A DNA stretch of 64,000 nt from Roseibium sp. MMSF_3412 (GCF_030733265.1 NZ_JASHJI010000022.1:1-64000); one strand, 5' to 3'; shown: positions 7,946-17,444, numbered from the stretch's first letter. Notes: generated by a model not told the origin, from the sequence alone. Program-made: numbers and translations.

Positions 7946-8689
7946 ATGATCCTTTTTCCCGCCATCGATCTGAAGGATGGCCAGTGCGTGCGCCTGAAGC
8001 TCGGCGATATGGACCAGGCAACCGTCTTCAACGACAACCCGGGCGCCCAGGCGAAAGCCTTTGAAGTGCAGGGTTTCGAATGGCTGCATGTGGTTGACCT
8101 CAACGGCGCTTTTGCCGGCGAAAGCGTCAATGGCGCTGCCGTGGACGCCATTCTGGCGTCGACGCGGAACCCGGTTCAGCTGGGCGGCGGGATCAGGACG
8201 CTCGATCATATCGAAACCTGGCTTTCAAAGGGCATCGCGCGGGTCATTCTTGGGACCGTTGCGGTGCGCGACCCGGATCTCGTGAAGGCGGCGTGCCGCA
8301 AGTTTCCGGGTAAGGTCGCCGTCGGCATCGATGCGAAGGGCGGTCATGTCGCCGTCGAAGGCTGGGCGGAAACCTCCGAGCTGACCGCGGTCGATCTGGC
8401 AAGGCAGTTCGAGGATGCCGGTGTGTCGGCGATCATCTATACCGACATCGACCGCGATGGCGTCCTGAAAGGGCTCAACATCCCCTCGACACTGGAACTG
8501 GCAAGATCCGTTTCCATTCCGGTGATCGCTTCAGGTGGCCTCGCGTCAATCGATGACATCCATCGTCTGCTGGAACCGGACTGCGCCATTCTGGAAGGTG
8601 CCATTTCCGGCCGCGCGCTTTACGACGGACGGCTGGACCCGAAAGAGGCGATGGACCTGATCCTGAATGCGCGGAGGAAAGCCTCGTGA
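7946..8689 (+). CDS. hisA: Phosphoribosylformimino-5-aminoimidazole carboxamide ribotide isomerase
   Basis: Fourth step of histidine synthesis, an Amadori rearrangement of ProFAR. 247 aa from ATG 7946 (MILFPAIDLKDGQCVRL); a TTG nine bases upstream is in frame but not needed. The catalytic Asp near residue 8 (AIDLKDG), the mid-barrel Asp (YTDIDRDG) and both phosphate sites (GGGIRT, ASGG) are present. The stop overlaps the hisF start (GTGA). Confidence 0.97.
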   Translation: MILFPAIDLKDGQCVRLKLGDMDQATVFNDNPGAQAKAFEVQGFEWLHVVDLNGAFAGESVNGAAVDAILASTRNPVQLGGGIRTLDHIETWLSKGIARVILGTVAVRDPDLVKAACRKFPGKVAVGIDAKGGHVAVEGWAETSELTAVDLARQFEDAGVSAIIYTDIDRDGVLKGLNIPSTLELARSVSIPVIASGGLASIDDIHRLLEPDCAILEGAISGRALYDGRLDPKEAMDLILNARRKAS

Positions 8690-9465
8690 CCCTCAAGGCC
8701 CGCGTCATTCCCTGTCTCGACGTGAAAGACGGCCGCGTCGTCAAGGGCGTCAATTTCGTCGATCTCGTTGATGCCGGTGATCCCGTTGAGGCTGCCAAGG
8801 CCTATGACGCGGCCGGTGCTGACGAGCTTTGTTTTCTCGATATCACGGCCAGTCATGAAGGCCGGGACACGATCTACGATGTTGTCCGGCGAACGGCTGA
8901 GGCCTGTTTCATGCCGGTCACCGTTGGCGGCGGTGTCCGGACGGTCGAAGATATCCGCAAGTTGCTGATTGCCGGGGCCGACAAGGTTTCGATCAACACG
9001 GCCGCCGTCAAGAACCCGGACTTCGTTCGCGAGGCGGCGGAGAAATTCGGCGCACAATGCATTGTCGTTTCCATTGATGCCAAGCAGGTGAATGCGCCGG
9101 GCGAGCCCGAGAAATTCGAGATATTCACCCATGGCGGCCGCAATCCGACCGGCATTGACGCGGTCGAATTTGCCAGGAAGGTCGTCGAACTCGGCGCTGG
9201 CGAGCTTCTGGTCACCTCCATGGACCGGGACGGCACCAAGGCGGGGTACAATATCGCCCTTACGCGCGCGATTGCTGATGCCGTGCCGGTGCCGGTGATC
9301 GCGTCAGGCGGTGTCGGCACGCTCGATCACATGGTCGAGGGCATACGCGACGGACACGCGACGGCGGTGCTTGCGGCATCGATTTTCCATTTCGGCGAAT
9401 ACACCATCCAGGAAACCAAGCAATACATGGACGGCGCCGGTGTTCCGATGCGCCTGGACCCATAA
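8686..9465 (+). CDS. hisF: Imidazole glycerol phosphate synthase, cyclase subunit
   Basis: Partner of HisH; makes imidazole glycerol phosphate and AICAR from PRFAR and ammonia. 259 aa, GTG start overlapping the hisA stop. Catalytic Asp residues lie in PCLDVKDGRVVKG (about residue 11) and SMDRDGTKAGYN (about 135). Phosphate loops GGGVRT and ASGGVG are present. Confidence 0.97.
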   Translation: MTLKARVIPCLDVKDGRVVKGVNFVDLVDAGDPVEAAKAYDAAGADELCFLDITASHEGRDTIYDVVRRTAEACFMPVTVGGGVRTVEDIRKLLIAGADKVSINTAAVKNPDFVREAAEKFGAQCIVVSIDAKQVNAPGEPEKFEIFTHGGRNPTGIDAVEFARKVVELGAGELLVTSMDRDGTKAGYNIALTRAIADAVPVPVIASGGVGTLDHMVEGIRDGHATAVLAASIFHFGEYTIQETKQYMDGAGVPMRLDP

Positions 9466-9488
9466 GATTCAAAACGAGCTCTAGCCAA

Positions 9489-9812
9489 ATGACCAAGTTC
9501 ACACTGGACGATCTGGATGCCATAGTCGCAGCGCGCGCAAAGAGCGATGATGAAAAGTCCTATACGCGCAAACTGGTGAACAAGGGCGTTGCAAAATGCG
9601 CCCAGAAACTTGGAGAAGAGGCGGTCGAGGCGGCGATTGCAGCGGTGCAGCAGGATCGGGAAGAACTGACTGCGGAAGCCGCCGATGTGCTTTATCATTT
9701 GTTGGTGGTTCTGAATGTATCCAGTGTTTCGTTGAGCGACGTCATGGCGGAACTGGCGAAGCGCACGGGACAGACGGGACTTGAAGAAAAGGCCTCCCGG
9801 CCTCAGGACTAG
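9489..9812 (+). CDS. hisE: Phosphoribosyl-ATP pyrophosphatase
   Basis: Second step of histidine synthesis, PR-ATP to PR-AMP. 107 aa, the stand-alone MazG-like all-alpha form. Metal-binding acids are in KLGEEAVEAAIAA and EAADVLYHLLVVL. Its position after hisF and before coaA is the common alphaproteobacterial order. Confidence 0.95.
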   Translation: MTKFTLDDLDAIVAARAKSDDEKSYTRKLVNKGVAKCAQKLGEEAVEAAIAAVQQDREELTAEAADVLYHLLVVLNVSSVSLSDVMAELAKRTGQTGLEEKASRPQD

Positions 9813-9852
9813 GCGCCGGCCGCAAGGCGGACGCAGCGGAAACTGCGAGACG

Positions 9853-10818
9853 ATGGATCAGAAAGTCGCAACCGCACTGGACATGGATTTGTCCCCCTAC
9901 CGGGTGTTCAGCGAGCGCCAGTGGTCCCGGTTGCGCGCAGATCACCCGATGACGCTCGACGAACATGAGGTCGAACAGCTTCAGGGCCTCAATGCTCCGG
10001 TGTCGATGGAGCAGGTCGAAACCATCTATCTGCCGCTGTCCCGGCTGCTGGCCTTTTATGCGGAAGCCAAAATCGGCATTCACCAGGCAACACAGAATTT
10101 CCTGGGCCATCGGGATGGCAAGACGCCGTTCATTGTCGGTGTTGCAGGCTCGGTTTCGGTCGGCAAGTCAACGACGTCCCGCGTGCTGCGCGAACTCCTG
10201 GCGCGCTGGCCCGCCAGTCCCAAGGTCGATCTGATCACGACGGACGGATTTCTTTATCCCAACGCGATCCTCGAGGCCGAAGGCCTGATGAGCAAGAAGG
10301 GTTTCCCGGAAAGCTTCGACCGTCCCCGCCTTCTGAAATTCCTGTCCGACATCAAGGCGGGGCAACGGCATGTCCGGGCACCGGTCTATTCGCATTTCTA
10401 CTACGACGTCATGCCGGGTCACACGGTCACGGTCGACAAACCGGACATCCTGATCGTCGAGGGACTGAACGTTCTGCAGACCCGGGAACTGCCCAAGGAC
10501 GGACGCGCCGTTCCGTTCGTTTCGGATTTCTTTGACTTCTCGGTCTATATCGACGCGGATGAGGACCTGCTTCGCAAGTGGTACGTCGACCGTTTCATGC
10601 GTCTGAGAGAAACCGCTTTCCGCGATCCGGGCTCATACTTTCACAAGTATTCGCGTATCAACGACGAGGAGGCCGTCGAGACGGCGACCCGGATCTGGAA
10701 CGACATCAACCTGATCAATCTGCGGGAAAACATCCTGCCGACACGCCCGCGTGCCGACCTGATCCTGACCAAGAATGCCAGCCACCGGATTTCAAAGGTC
10801 GCCTTGCGCAAGGTCTGA
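9853..10818 (+). CDS. coaA: Pantothenate kinase, type I
   Basis: First committed step of coenzyme A synthesis. 321 aa from ATG 9853; the open frame begins 24 codons earlier inside hisE. The P-loop GSVSVGKST (about residues 98-106) and the type I signature DLITTDGFLYPN are clear. Further along are FDRPRLLKF and YSHFYYDVMPG. It is the last gene of the his cluster and a terminator follows about 50 bases on. CoaBC, acting later in the same pathway, is at the other end of the window. Confidence 0.96.
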   Translation: MDQKVATALDMDLSPYRVFSERQWSRLRADHPMTLDEHEVEQLQGLNAPVSMEQVETIYLPLSRLLAFYAEAKIGIHQATQNFLGHRDGKTPFIVGVAGSVSVGKSTTSRVLRELLARWPASPKVDLITTDGFLYPNAILEAEGLMSKKGFPESFDRPRLLKFLSDIKAGQRHVRAPVYSHFYYDVMPGHTVTVDKPDILIVEGLNVLQTRELPKDGRAVPFVSDFFDFSVYIDADEDLLRKWYVDRFMRLRETAFRDPGSYFHKYSRINDEEAVETATRIWNDINLINLRENILPTRPRADLILTKNASHRISKVALRKV

Positions 10819-10866
10819 AATCAGGAATTTCCGCCAGGCTGCAGTGCCTGTGACAGAAGACATGAA

Positions 10867-10900
10867 AATGCCCTCTCCCAGGTGGAAGAGGGCATTGTTT
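10867..10900. terminator. Terminator between convergent coaA and the chemoreceptor gene
   Basis: AATGCCCTCT and AGAGGGCATT form a 10-bp perfect stem around a ten-base loop, followed by GTTTCTTT on the plus strand and preceded by CATTTTC when read on the minus strand. It can serve both converging genes. Confidence 0.8.
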
Positions 10901-10915
10901 CTTTGAGCGGTACCT

Positions 10916-12607
10916 TTAAGCGACGGAACGCTTGCGGACCTCTTCCAGGAAGGTGGCAACCTGGTTGCGCAACTGCCCGGCATTGCCCTGCAGTTCCTGC
11001 GCCGACAGGTCGACCTTCTCTGCCGTGTCCCGCGTGTTTTCGGCAGCGGTTGCAACGCTTTCGATGTTTGTCGTCACGTCGACGGTGCTTCTGGAAGCCT
11101 CCGTTGCATTTGTCGCGATTTCCTGCGTGGCAACACCCTGCTCATCGACCGATGCGGCGATCGAGGACGCGATTTCGTTCATGTTGTTGATGATCTCCGT
11201 CACCGAGGAAATCGCGCTTGCCGCATGACCGGTTTCTTCCTGGATGGCCGAGATCTGGCTCGAGATCTCTTCCGTTGCCTTGGATGTCTGGTTCGCCAGT
11301 TCCTTGACCTCGGCGGCAACGACGGCAAAGCCCTTGCCGGCCTCACCCGCACGGGCGGCCTCGATCGTTGCGTTCAGTGCCAGAAGGTTGGTCTGCTCGG
11401 CGATGGCCTGAATGAGCGTGACCACCTCGCCGATCCGGCTCGCCGATTCCGACAGGCCATTCATCCGTTGGTTGGTGGATTCAGCTTCGCCGGCTGCCCG
11501 GGCCGCGATCTCGCTGGAAGACTGCACCTGGCGGCGGATTTCGTTGACGGAAGCGGACAGTTCTTCCGCGGCTGCCGCGACCGTCTCGACATTGTGCGAG
11601 GCTTGTGACGACGCGTTGGAAACAAGGCCGCTCTGTTCGGTTGTCTGCGCCGCGACGCCGGTCATTGTCGAGGAAGCGGACTGCAGGTTCTGGACCGAAC
11701 CGTCGATGACGTTCAGCATGTCCATGATCTGGCGGTCGAATTCGCCGCTGAGATGCTGGATTTCAGTTCCCTTGCGGGCCGCATCTTCCTGCGCTTCGTT
11801 CTGTTGAACTTCCAGCGAGCGCCGTTCCGTTTCGTTGTGCACGAACACTTCCATCGCGGAGGCCATCTTGCCGATTTCGTCGCCGCGGTCAGTGCCCTCG
11901 ATCCGGATATCGGTGTTGCCGTCAGCGAGCGTCGCCATATTGGCGGTCAGGGACCGAAGCGGACCGACAAGGCTGCGGATCGCGAACAGGGCAATCGCAC
12001 CGGCGATGACAGCGCCAATGGCCGCGAGGACGATGATCAGGACGGCCTGGTTCCAGTATGCAGCTTCAAGGTCATCGATATAGACCCCGGTGCCGAGCAT
12101 CCATCCCCAGTCTGCGAAACCAACGGCATAGCCCCACTTTTCAATCGGTATATCGCTGCCCGCGCGCGGCCAGAGATATTGAAGGCTACCGCCGCCCGCC
12201 TGTGCGAGCTTTACCAATTCCGGAATGATCCGAACCCCGTTTGCATCCTTCAGATCGGAGAGGTCTTTACCGATAATCTTCGTGTTCACGTGAGAAAGCG
12301 TGACGGACTTGTTGTCGAAAACGAAGATGTAGTTGGTGCCGTCCTCGAAACGCATCGCCGCGATCGCTTCCAGCGCGCGCTTCTGCGCTTCCTCCGTTGT
12401 CAGTGTCCCGTCTTCTGCCATTTTGTGGTAACCCGCCGCGATCGTTCTCGCGGTATGGGAGATGTCTTCGATCTTGACGAGGCGCTCCTGCATCATCGCG
12501 TCTTTCAGCGAAACGAGCGAAAATGCCGCCAGCGCGACGGTGAAGATGGCGATTACGAAAACCGGAGTGCAGATTTTCCAGGCCAGAGGCCAACGTGTAA
12601 ATGACAT
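10916..12607 (-). CDS. Methyl-accepting chemotaxis protein with Cache sensor domain
   Basis: 563 aa inner-membrane receptor. TM1 spans about residues 12-33, then a periplasmic single-Cache domain (about 35-183, with FEDGTNYIFVFD and WGYAVGFADWGWMLGTGVYID), TM2 about 188-210, HAMP about 210-262, and a long coiled-coil signalling domain. The conserved hairpin tip AEQTNLLALNATIEAARAGE is intact, so it should couple to CheW/CheA. No C-terminal CheR/CheB docking pentapeptide is seen. Cache_2 domains often bind small carboxylates, but the ligand is not predictable here. No che genes lie nearby. Confidence 0.95.
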   Translation of the reverse strand: MSFTRWPLAWKICTPVFVIAIFTVALAAFSLVSLKDAMMQERLVKIEDISHTARTIAAGYHKMAEDGTLTTEEAQKRALEAIAAMRFEDGTNYIFVFDNKSVTLSHVNTKIIGKDLSDLKDANGVRIIPELVKLAQAGGGSLQYLWPRAGSDIPIEKWGYAVGFADWGWMLGTGVYIDDLEAAYWNQAVLIIVLAAIGAVIAGAIALFAIRSLVGPLRSLTANMATLADGNTDIRIEGTDRGDEIGKMASAMEVFVHNETERRSLEVQQNEAQEDAARKGTEIQHLSGEFDRQIMDMLNVIDGSVQNLQSASSTMTGVAAQTTEQSGLVSNASSQASHNVETVAAAAEELSASVNEIRRQVQSSSEIAARAAGEAESTNQRMNGLSESASRIGEVVTLIQAIAEQTNLLALNATIEAARAGEAGKGFAVVAAEVKELANQTSKATEEISSQISAIQEETGHAASAISSVTEIINNMNEIASSIAASVDEQGVATQEIATNATEASRSTVDVTTNIESVATAAENTRDTAEKVDLSAQELQGNAGQLRNQVATFLEEVRKRSVA

Positions 12608-12803
12608 GCCGTGCTACCCAAAGTTAAACTTTGAAATAGCTTAGTCGGCAAGTGTTAAGGAATGCTGCAATGCACCTGTACTTTGGTGCAAAAAATTCGG
12701 GCAAATACTTAGGCGATTTTGACAGTATATTCTTCTTATAAGGGAAGAATAAAAACCCTCACCTTCCGGTAGAAGGGCGAATTTTTCAATTCTGCCGCTG
12801 ACC

Positions 12804-14624
12804 TTATCTGCGCGCGCAGAACACGTCTCTCAGGCCGGGGCGCGACCAGGTCGCGTTCTGCAGCTGGCCCTTCAAGGTGTGGCCCTGCCCTTCGTAGTGA
12901 AAGGTGTTCGGACTGCCGAGCCGCTGCAATGTTACCGCGCCGTATCCCATTTCCGCGACAGTGGCGGACTGGCCATCCGGCGAGAACACGACATTCAGGT
13001 CGATACCGGCTGTGCAGAGGTAATCCGCGACATTGGTGCGGGCTGCCTGCTGCTGAAAATCGCCCTGGTTGCCGCCGCCGATACTCCCGGGCGGAACCGG
13101 ACCGCCGCCATTGTTGGCAAACGGGTCGTTCTGAAAGCCGCCCTGGTCTCCGAAGCCGCCATTATTGCCAAAGCCGCCGGCGCCGTTGTTGCCGAAACCG
13201 GCCTGACCGCCGATGACAACCTCGCGGTAGGGCGCCTGAGTGACATAGATGCCCCGGCACTCGCCGGTGGCGCCGCGTACGGTCCAGGCGTGGGAGACAT
13301 AGGTCTGCTGTTCAAGAACCTGCCCCGGTTCGAGGCGGGCATACGGACGTTCACCGCCGCGATAGTCGACCCAGTTGACTTCAATCGTGTCGCGGCCGGA
13401 ATTGCGGAACACGATCTGCCCCGGACGCACCGCTTCGACAGACCGCACGCGGCCCAGTTCGTTGCAGGACAGGTCTGCCCCCGCGTCTTGCCCGCCGTCA
13501 GCGACGATCTGCTGCGGCAGCGCGCAGGTTGCCACGAACAGCCGGACCGGATTGGCGCTGCCTTTCAGGGAAACCTGATAGGCGGGCAGCCCTTCAATCG
13601 AGATCGACAATTCCGATTGCTTGATCATTGCTTCCCAAAGCGGATCGGTCATTTCGATATTGACCTCGGGCAGGGACACGCCCTGGGAATTCGCGTTGGA
13701 CGAGCCGAAGGCATTGAAGCTGCCCAGATAGTCTCCGGCAGAAATGCGGATCGCCTGGGGCATGCCTTCCTGCAATCCGGCCGGGGCCTGCTGGAAGGTG
13801 ATCTTCGCAAATCCGGCTTGTGTCGTGCAGTCGGCCCTGAAATCCCGATCATCCGTCTGCGGCACGGCGTGCTGGATGACCGACGGGGAGCCTGGTTGAC
13901 CGCCGGGATCGGCAACCCATTGCCGTGCTTCGTTCGGCGTCACGACAACCGCTTGTGCATTCGAACCGCCGGATATGCTGTCGCGGATCGTTGTTTCAAA
14001 GTCGCCCGGCGCGGTCGAGGCCACCGTGTCGCCGTTCGGATCGGAGCTGGAGATCGGCGTTTCGACCTGTTCGAGCGGCGGAAGACCGCCATTGTCCGAC
14101 GGCGGCGATACCTCGACGATGGACGTTTCGGTGCCTTGTCCTGCCTGTTCGACGGAAGGTGTTTGTGTCTGGCCTGAACTTGTTGCCGCCGGCGCATTGG
14201 CAACGGGCCCGGCAGCAACCCCGGAAGAGGTGCCAACGACCCGGGCGGTTGCCCCCGGTTTGCCATCGCTGCTCACGTCGACGACGAGCGTGCTGCCGCT
14301 GCAAAGATTGGCATCGCGATGCAACACCCGGCTGTTTTCCAGCGTGACTTCCAGTTTCACGTCACAGCCGGGCAAGGTGTTGTCGCTGCCCATCGTATCG
14401 ATCACCACACCCTTGTCGTCGCGGCTGATGATGGGCCGGTATTTCTTGTCCACCGTGATGGAACGGATTCCGGGGTCGGCGGGTTCAACGTTGATCCGCA
14501 CGGTCTCCGGTACGGACTGGGCAAATGCACCGGCACTGTAGGTCAGGAGACAAAAACTGCAGGCCGCAAGCAGGCGGGTTTTGATCAAAGGTCTGTTTGA
14601 ACTGCAGGCAGCAAGACGCCGCAT
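12804..14624 (-). CDS. Secreted protein with VHL-like beta domain and C-terminal MliC-like lysozyme-inhibitor domain
   Basis: 606 aa. Signal peptide with likely cleavage after AFA (about residue 35); N-terminal domain about 36-130 with two Cys; a Ser/Thr/Pro/Gly-rich linker to about 255; a domain about 255-370 of unknown type with Cys 266 and 367; a VHL beta-like domain about 387-461; a Gly/Asn/Phe-rich linker about 472-530 containing PPGSIGGG; and an MliC-like domain about 533-603 bounded by Cys 537 and 603 (YLCTAG, FSPDGQSA, GYGAVTLQR, FHYEGQGHTLKG). The family inhibits C-type lysozyme in the envelope, which I infer for the tail only. Nothing like it is fused to VHL in the well-known examples. 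A stem CCTTC/GAAGG with a T-rich stretch just after the stop may be a weak terminator. Confidence 0.75.
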   Translation of the reverse strand: MRRLAACSSNRPLIKTRLLAACSFCLLTYSAGAFAQSVPETVRINVEPADPGIRSITVDKKYRPIISRDDKGVVIDTMGSDNTLPGCDVKLEVTLENSRVLHRDANLCSGSTLVVDVSSDGKPGATARVVGTSSGVAAGPVANAPAATSSGQTQTPSVEQAGQGTETSIVEVSPPSDNGGLPPLEQVETPISSSDPNGDTVASTAPGDFETTIRDSISGGSNAQAVVVTPNEARQWVADPGGQPGSPSVIQHAVPQTDDRDFRADCTTQAGFAKITFQQAPAGLQEGMPQAIRISAGDYLGSFNAFGSSNANSQGVSLPEVNIEMTDPLWEAMIKQSELSISIEGLPAYQVSLKGSANPVRLFVATCALPQQIVADGGQDAGADLSCNELGRVRSVEAVRPGQIVFRNSGRDTIEVNWVDYRGGERPYARLEPGQVLEQQTYVSHAWTVRGATGECRGIYVTQAPYREVVIGGQAGFGNNGAGGFGNNGGFGDQGGFQNDPFANNGGGPVPPGSIGGGNQGDFQQQAARTNVADYLCTAGIDLNVVFSPDGQSATVAEMGYGAVTLQRLGSPNTFHYEGQGHTLKGQLQNATWSRPGLRDVFCARR

Positions 14625-14724
14625 GGACGATCTCCGTCGGAGCGCAAGAAATTTCTATCGTGAATACTTAGGCAAAGTGGCGCTGAAAGGGCAACCCTGC
14701 AATCGGTTTCAACACAGACCTTTG

Positions 14725-15282
14725 TCAGCGCGGCGCTCTCTTGGCGAGGATACGCTGCAAGGTTCTGCGATGCATGTTGAGGCGGCGCGCAGTCTCCGAC
14801 ACGTTGCGGTCGCACAATTCGTAGACACGCTGGATGTGCTCCCAGCGGACGCGGTCGGCCGACATGGGGTTTTCGGGTGGCTGCGCCTTGTCTTCCGGCT
14901 TGCGGGCCAGTGCCGCGACGATATCGTCCGGATCGGCGGGCTTGGCGAGATAGTCGATGGCGCCGAGTTTGACTGCCGTAACGGCCGTTGCGATGTTGCC
15001 GTAACCTGTCAGGATAATCGCGCGCGCATCGGGGCGCTTCTGACGGATTTTCTCGATCACGTCCAGGCCGTTGCCGTCCTCGAGACGCATGTCGACGATC
15101 GCATAGGCGGGCGCGATGCGAAGGATCTTGGCGGCAGCATCCTGAACGCCGTCGGCGGTTTCGGTCGCAAATCCGCGCTTTTCCATTGCACGCGCCAGCC
15201 GCTGCTGAAACGGCTTGTCGTCGTCGACGATCAGGAGACTCATGTCCCCTGATCCGTTGAATGAAGTCATCTGGTCCGTCAT
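14725..15282 (-). CDS. regA: Redox response regulator RegA/ActR (PrrA family)
   Basis: 185 aa. Receiver domain about residues 15-125 with acidic pair DDD, phospho-acceptor Asp in VDMRLEDGNG, Thr in ILTGYGN and Lys in LAKPAD. A short Pro-rich hinge leads to a Fis-like HTH (RNVSETARRLNMHRRTLQRIL), nearly invariant across RegA, ActR and PrrA. Members of this family control respiration, nitrogen and carbon fixation and acid tolerance in response to redox state. Its cognate kinase gene lies 97 bases upstream on the same strand. ATG codons 5 and 14 residues further in are alternatives. Confidence 0.95.
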   Translation of the reverse strand: MTDQMTSFNGSGDMSLLIVDDDKPFQQRLARAMEKRGFATETADGVQDAAAKILRIAPAYAIVDMRLEDGNGLDVIEKIRQKRPDARAIILTGYGNIATAVTAVKLGAIDYLAKPADPDDIVAALARKPEDKAQPPENPMSADRVRWEHIQRVYELCDRNVSETARRLNMHRRTLQRILAKRAPR

Positions 15283-15379
15283 GGCTCGTTACCGTCTATT
15301 CTTACGTCTTCTTGCGCAGAATGGATGATCGTTCCGAAAGAAACCTGCCCAATAATCTGCTTTTGTTGTCGTTATGGGG

Positions 15380-16705
15380 CTAAAAGGGCGTTTCGTCCAC
15401 TCCAACGGGTCGTTCGAAGACTGTGCGCGGCCAGCTGACGCGGATATGAGCACCGCTCTCGGGCGGGGCTCTGTTCTCCAGTTGCAGCTTGGCACCCGTG
15501 CGTTCCAGAAGGGTTTTTGCGATAAAGATCCCAAGTCCGAGGCCGCCGCCCTTGCCTGTTTGCTGGGACCTGTTGCCGCGGACAGATACGTAAGGGTCTC
15601 CGATCTTGCCGAGGATATCCATGGAAAATCCCGGCCCATCGTCGCGGATGGAAATCGACAGTGTGTTTTCATCCCACTGCGCGGAGACATCGACACGCGA
15701 CCTTGCGAAATCAACGGCGTTTTCGACAAGGTTTCCAAGACCATAGCGGATCGCGGCATTGCGCGTTCCAACCGGCTCGGCACCCTCGCCGCCATTGGTG
15801 GAGTGAATCGCAACCCCGGTGCCGCGATGGGGATCGACGACGTCTTCAAGAAGTTGCGCGACCGGCATGCGTTGATAGGTCTGGTCTTCCTCGCTGGAAA
15901 GACTGGTCAGCTTCTTCAGGATCTCGCGGCACCTTTCGGCCTGCGAGCGGATCAGGGCGACATCCTCGCCGCGATGATCCTGCGCTTCAAATTCGTCGGT
16001 CAGCTCCTTGGCGACGAGATAAATGGTCGCAAGCGGTGTTCCGAGCTCATGGGCAGCCGCGGTCGCCAGTCCGTCAAGGGCATTGAGGTGCTGTTCACGT
16101 GCCAGAACGAGTTCGGTTGCCGTGAGAGCGTTAGCGAGCTGCCGCGCTTCTTCCGCCACCCTGAACGCGTAGACCGCCATGAAGCCGAGTGTCAGCACCA
16201 GCGCGATCCAGATCCCGACAGAATAGATAACGGGCAGCTTGAAGACTTCCGTGTCGGGCCAGGGCAGCGGATAGTGAAAAACCGCCAGAAAGCTGGCACA
16301 GGCAGTCGCAAGGACCCCGAGCATGAAGGTGTAGCGCGCGGAAAGCCCGGCGGCGGACACCATGACCGGTGCCATGAGCAGGAACGCAAACGGATTGCCC
16401 AACCCTCCTGTCAGGAACAGGAGGCCACTCATCTGCACGATGTCATAGGCAAGCTGCAGGGCGGCCGCGCGTTCCGACAGGCGCATGGCGGACGGCCAGC
16501 GGATCTTCAGGAAAATGTTGAGCCAGGCGGACAGCGCCACCATGGCGAAGGCCGGTCCGGCGGGGAGCTCGTACCCAAGACCCACGTGCACGACCAGAAG
16601 GGCGGCGGTCTGGCCACCGACCGCGAGCCAGCGCAGGCGCACCAGCGTGTCGAGCTTCAGACGCCTTTGCGTCAATGTGATGTTGGACGCGCTTTCATCC
16701 GTCAT
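15380..16705 (-). CDS. regB: Redox sensor histidine kinase RegB/ActS (PrrB family)
   Basis: 441 aa from an ATG preceded by AAGGGGA; the frame is open 39 codons upstream. Six hydrophobic helices occupy about residues 20-185, with the quinone-binding heptad GGLGNPF at about 100-106. The phospho-acceptor His is in AAAHELGTPLATI (about 219). The redox-active Cys sits in the box AERCREIL (about 259), which in RegB forms an intermolecular disulfide. ATPase boxes NLVENAVDFA, DDGPGF and GKGGGLGLGIFIAK follow. It should signal to RegA encoded just downstream. It is divergent from secB. Confidence 0.95.
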   Translation of the reverse strand: MTDESASNITLTQRRLKLDTLVRLRWLAVGGQTAALLVVHVGLGYELPAGPAFAMVALSAWLNIFLKIRWPSAMRLSERAAALQLAYDIVQMSGLLFLTGGLGNPFAFLLMAPVMVSAAGLSARYTFMLGVLATACASFLAVFHYPLPWPDTEVFKLPVIYSVGIWIALVLTLGFMAVYAFRVAEEARQLANALTATELVLAREQHLNALDGLATAAAHELGTPLATIYLVAKELTDEFEAQDHRGEDVALIRSQAERCREILKKLTSLSSEEDQTYQRMPVAQLLEDVVDPHRGTGVAIHSTNGGEGAEPVGTRNAAIRYGLGNLVENAVDFARSRVDVSAQWDENTLSISIRDDGPGFSMDILGKIGDPYVSVRGNRSQQTGKGGGLGLGIFIAKTLLERTGAKLQLENRAPPESGAHIRVSWPRTVFERPVGVDETPF

Positions 16706-16881
16706 AATCCCCTTTTGAATCGGAATCCGGGTCCTGACAAGGCCATTGCACTTGTGCCCGCCCTTTTGAGATGTTAGCCAGCCGCTGAAAAGGTTGTTCG
16801 GACGACGCGGGCCGGCGGCCATATTGAGGGATACCGGTATTCTTCATCACAGATCAGCACCGCGAAACGGAATGAAACAAC

Positions 16882-17385
16882 ATGACCGATACGAATGACG
16901 GCGGCGCACAGCCGCAGACGGAAGGCGCTGCTGCTGCACCCGGCATGCATATCCTGGGTCAGTACATCAAGGACTTGTCTTTCGAGAACCCGAATGCGCC
17001 GCGCGCCCTGACCCAGGGCGATCAGCCCAAGCTTGATATCAATGTCAACGTGGGTGCCCAGCAGATGGGAGATGACCAGTTTGAGGTCGTTTTGACGCTG
17101 ACGGCCAAGGCCGAACGCCCGGACATGGTCATGTTCAATGTCGAACTGGTCTATGCGGGCCTTTTCAAGCTGACCGGCGTTCCGTCCGAACACATGCACC
17201 CGTTCGTCATGATCGAGTGCCCGCGCATGATCTTCCCGTTTGCGCGCAACATTCTGGCCGAAGCAACCCGGAATGGCGGCTTCCCGCCGCTGATGCTTGA
17301 TCCGATCGACTTCGCCCAGCTTTATCGCCAGAACATGTCACAGCAGGCTGCCGGACAGGGTGAAGGCGCGGCAAAGCCGAACTGA
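16882..17385 (+). CDS. secB: Protein-export chaperone SecB
   Basis: 167 aa. Tetrameric cytosolic chaperone that keeps preproteins unfolded for SecA. Conserved segments are YIKDLSFENP, INVNVGAQQ, a core strand region with FNVELVYAGLF, and IECPRMIFPFARNILAEATRNGGFPPLMLDPIDF. The Gln/Gly/Ala-rich tail is variable, as usual. The start follows a 176-base divergent region shared with regB. A strong terminator follows. Confidence 0.97.
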   Translation: MTDTNDGGAQPQTEGAAAAPGMHILGQYIKDLSFENPNAPRALTQGDQPKLDINVNVGAQQMGDDQFEVVLTLTAKAERPDMVMFNVELVYAGLFKLTGVPSEHMHPFVMIECPRMIFPFARNILAEATRNGGFPPLMLDPIDFAQLYRQNMSQQAAGQGEGAAKPN

Positions 17386-17409
17386 CCTTCCCGATCCCTT
17401 TCAATTCGG

Positions 17410-17444
17410 AACCCGCGTGGTGTTTGGCTCCACGCGGGTTTTTT
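17410..17444 (+). terminator. Rho-independent terminator of secB
   Basis: AACCCGCGTGG and CCACGCGGGTT form an 11-bp perfect stem with a nine-base loop, followed by a T run. Confidence 0.92.

Noticed and set aside
12879..14177. 432-aa plus-strand frame opposite the VHL-MliC gene
   Set aside because: The minus strand has signal peptide, VHL-like and MliC-like domains; the opposite frame is low-complexity shadow.
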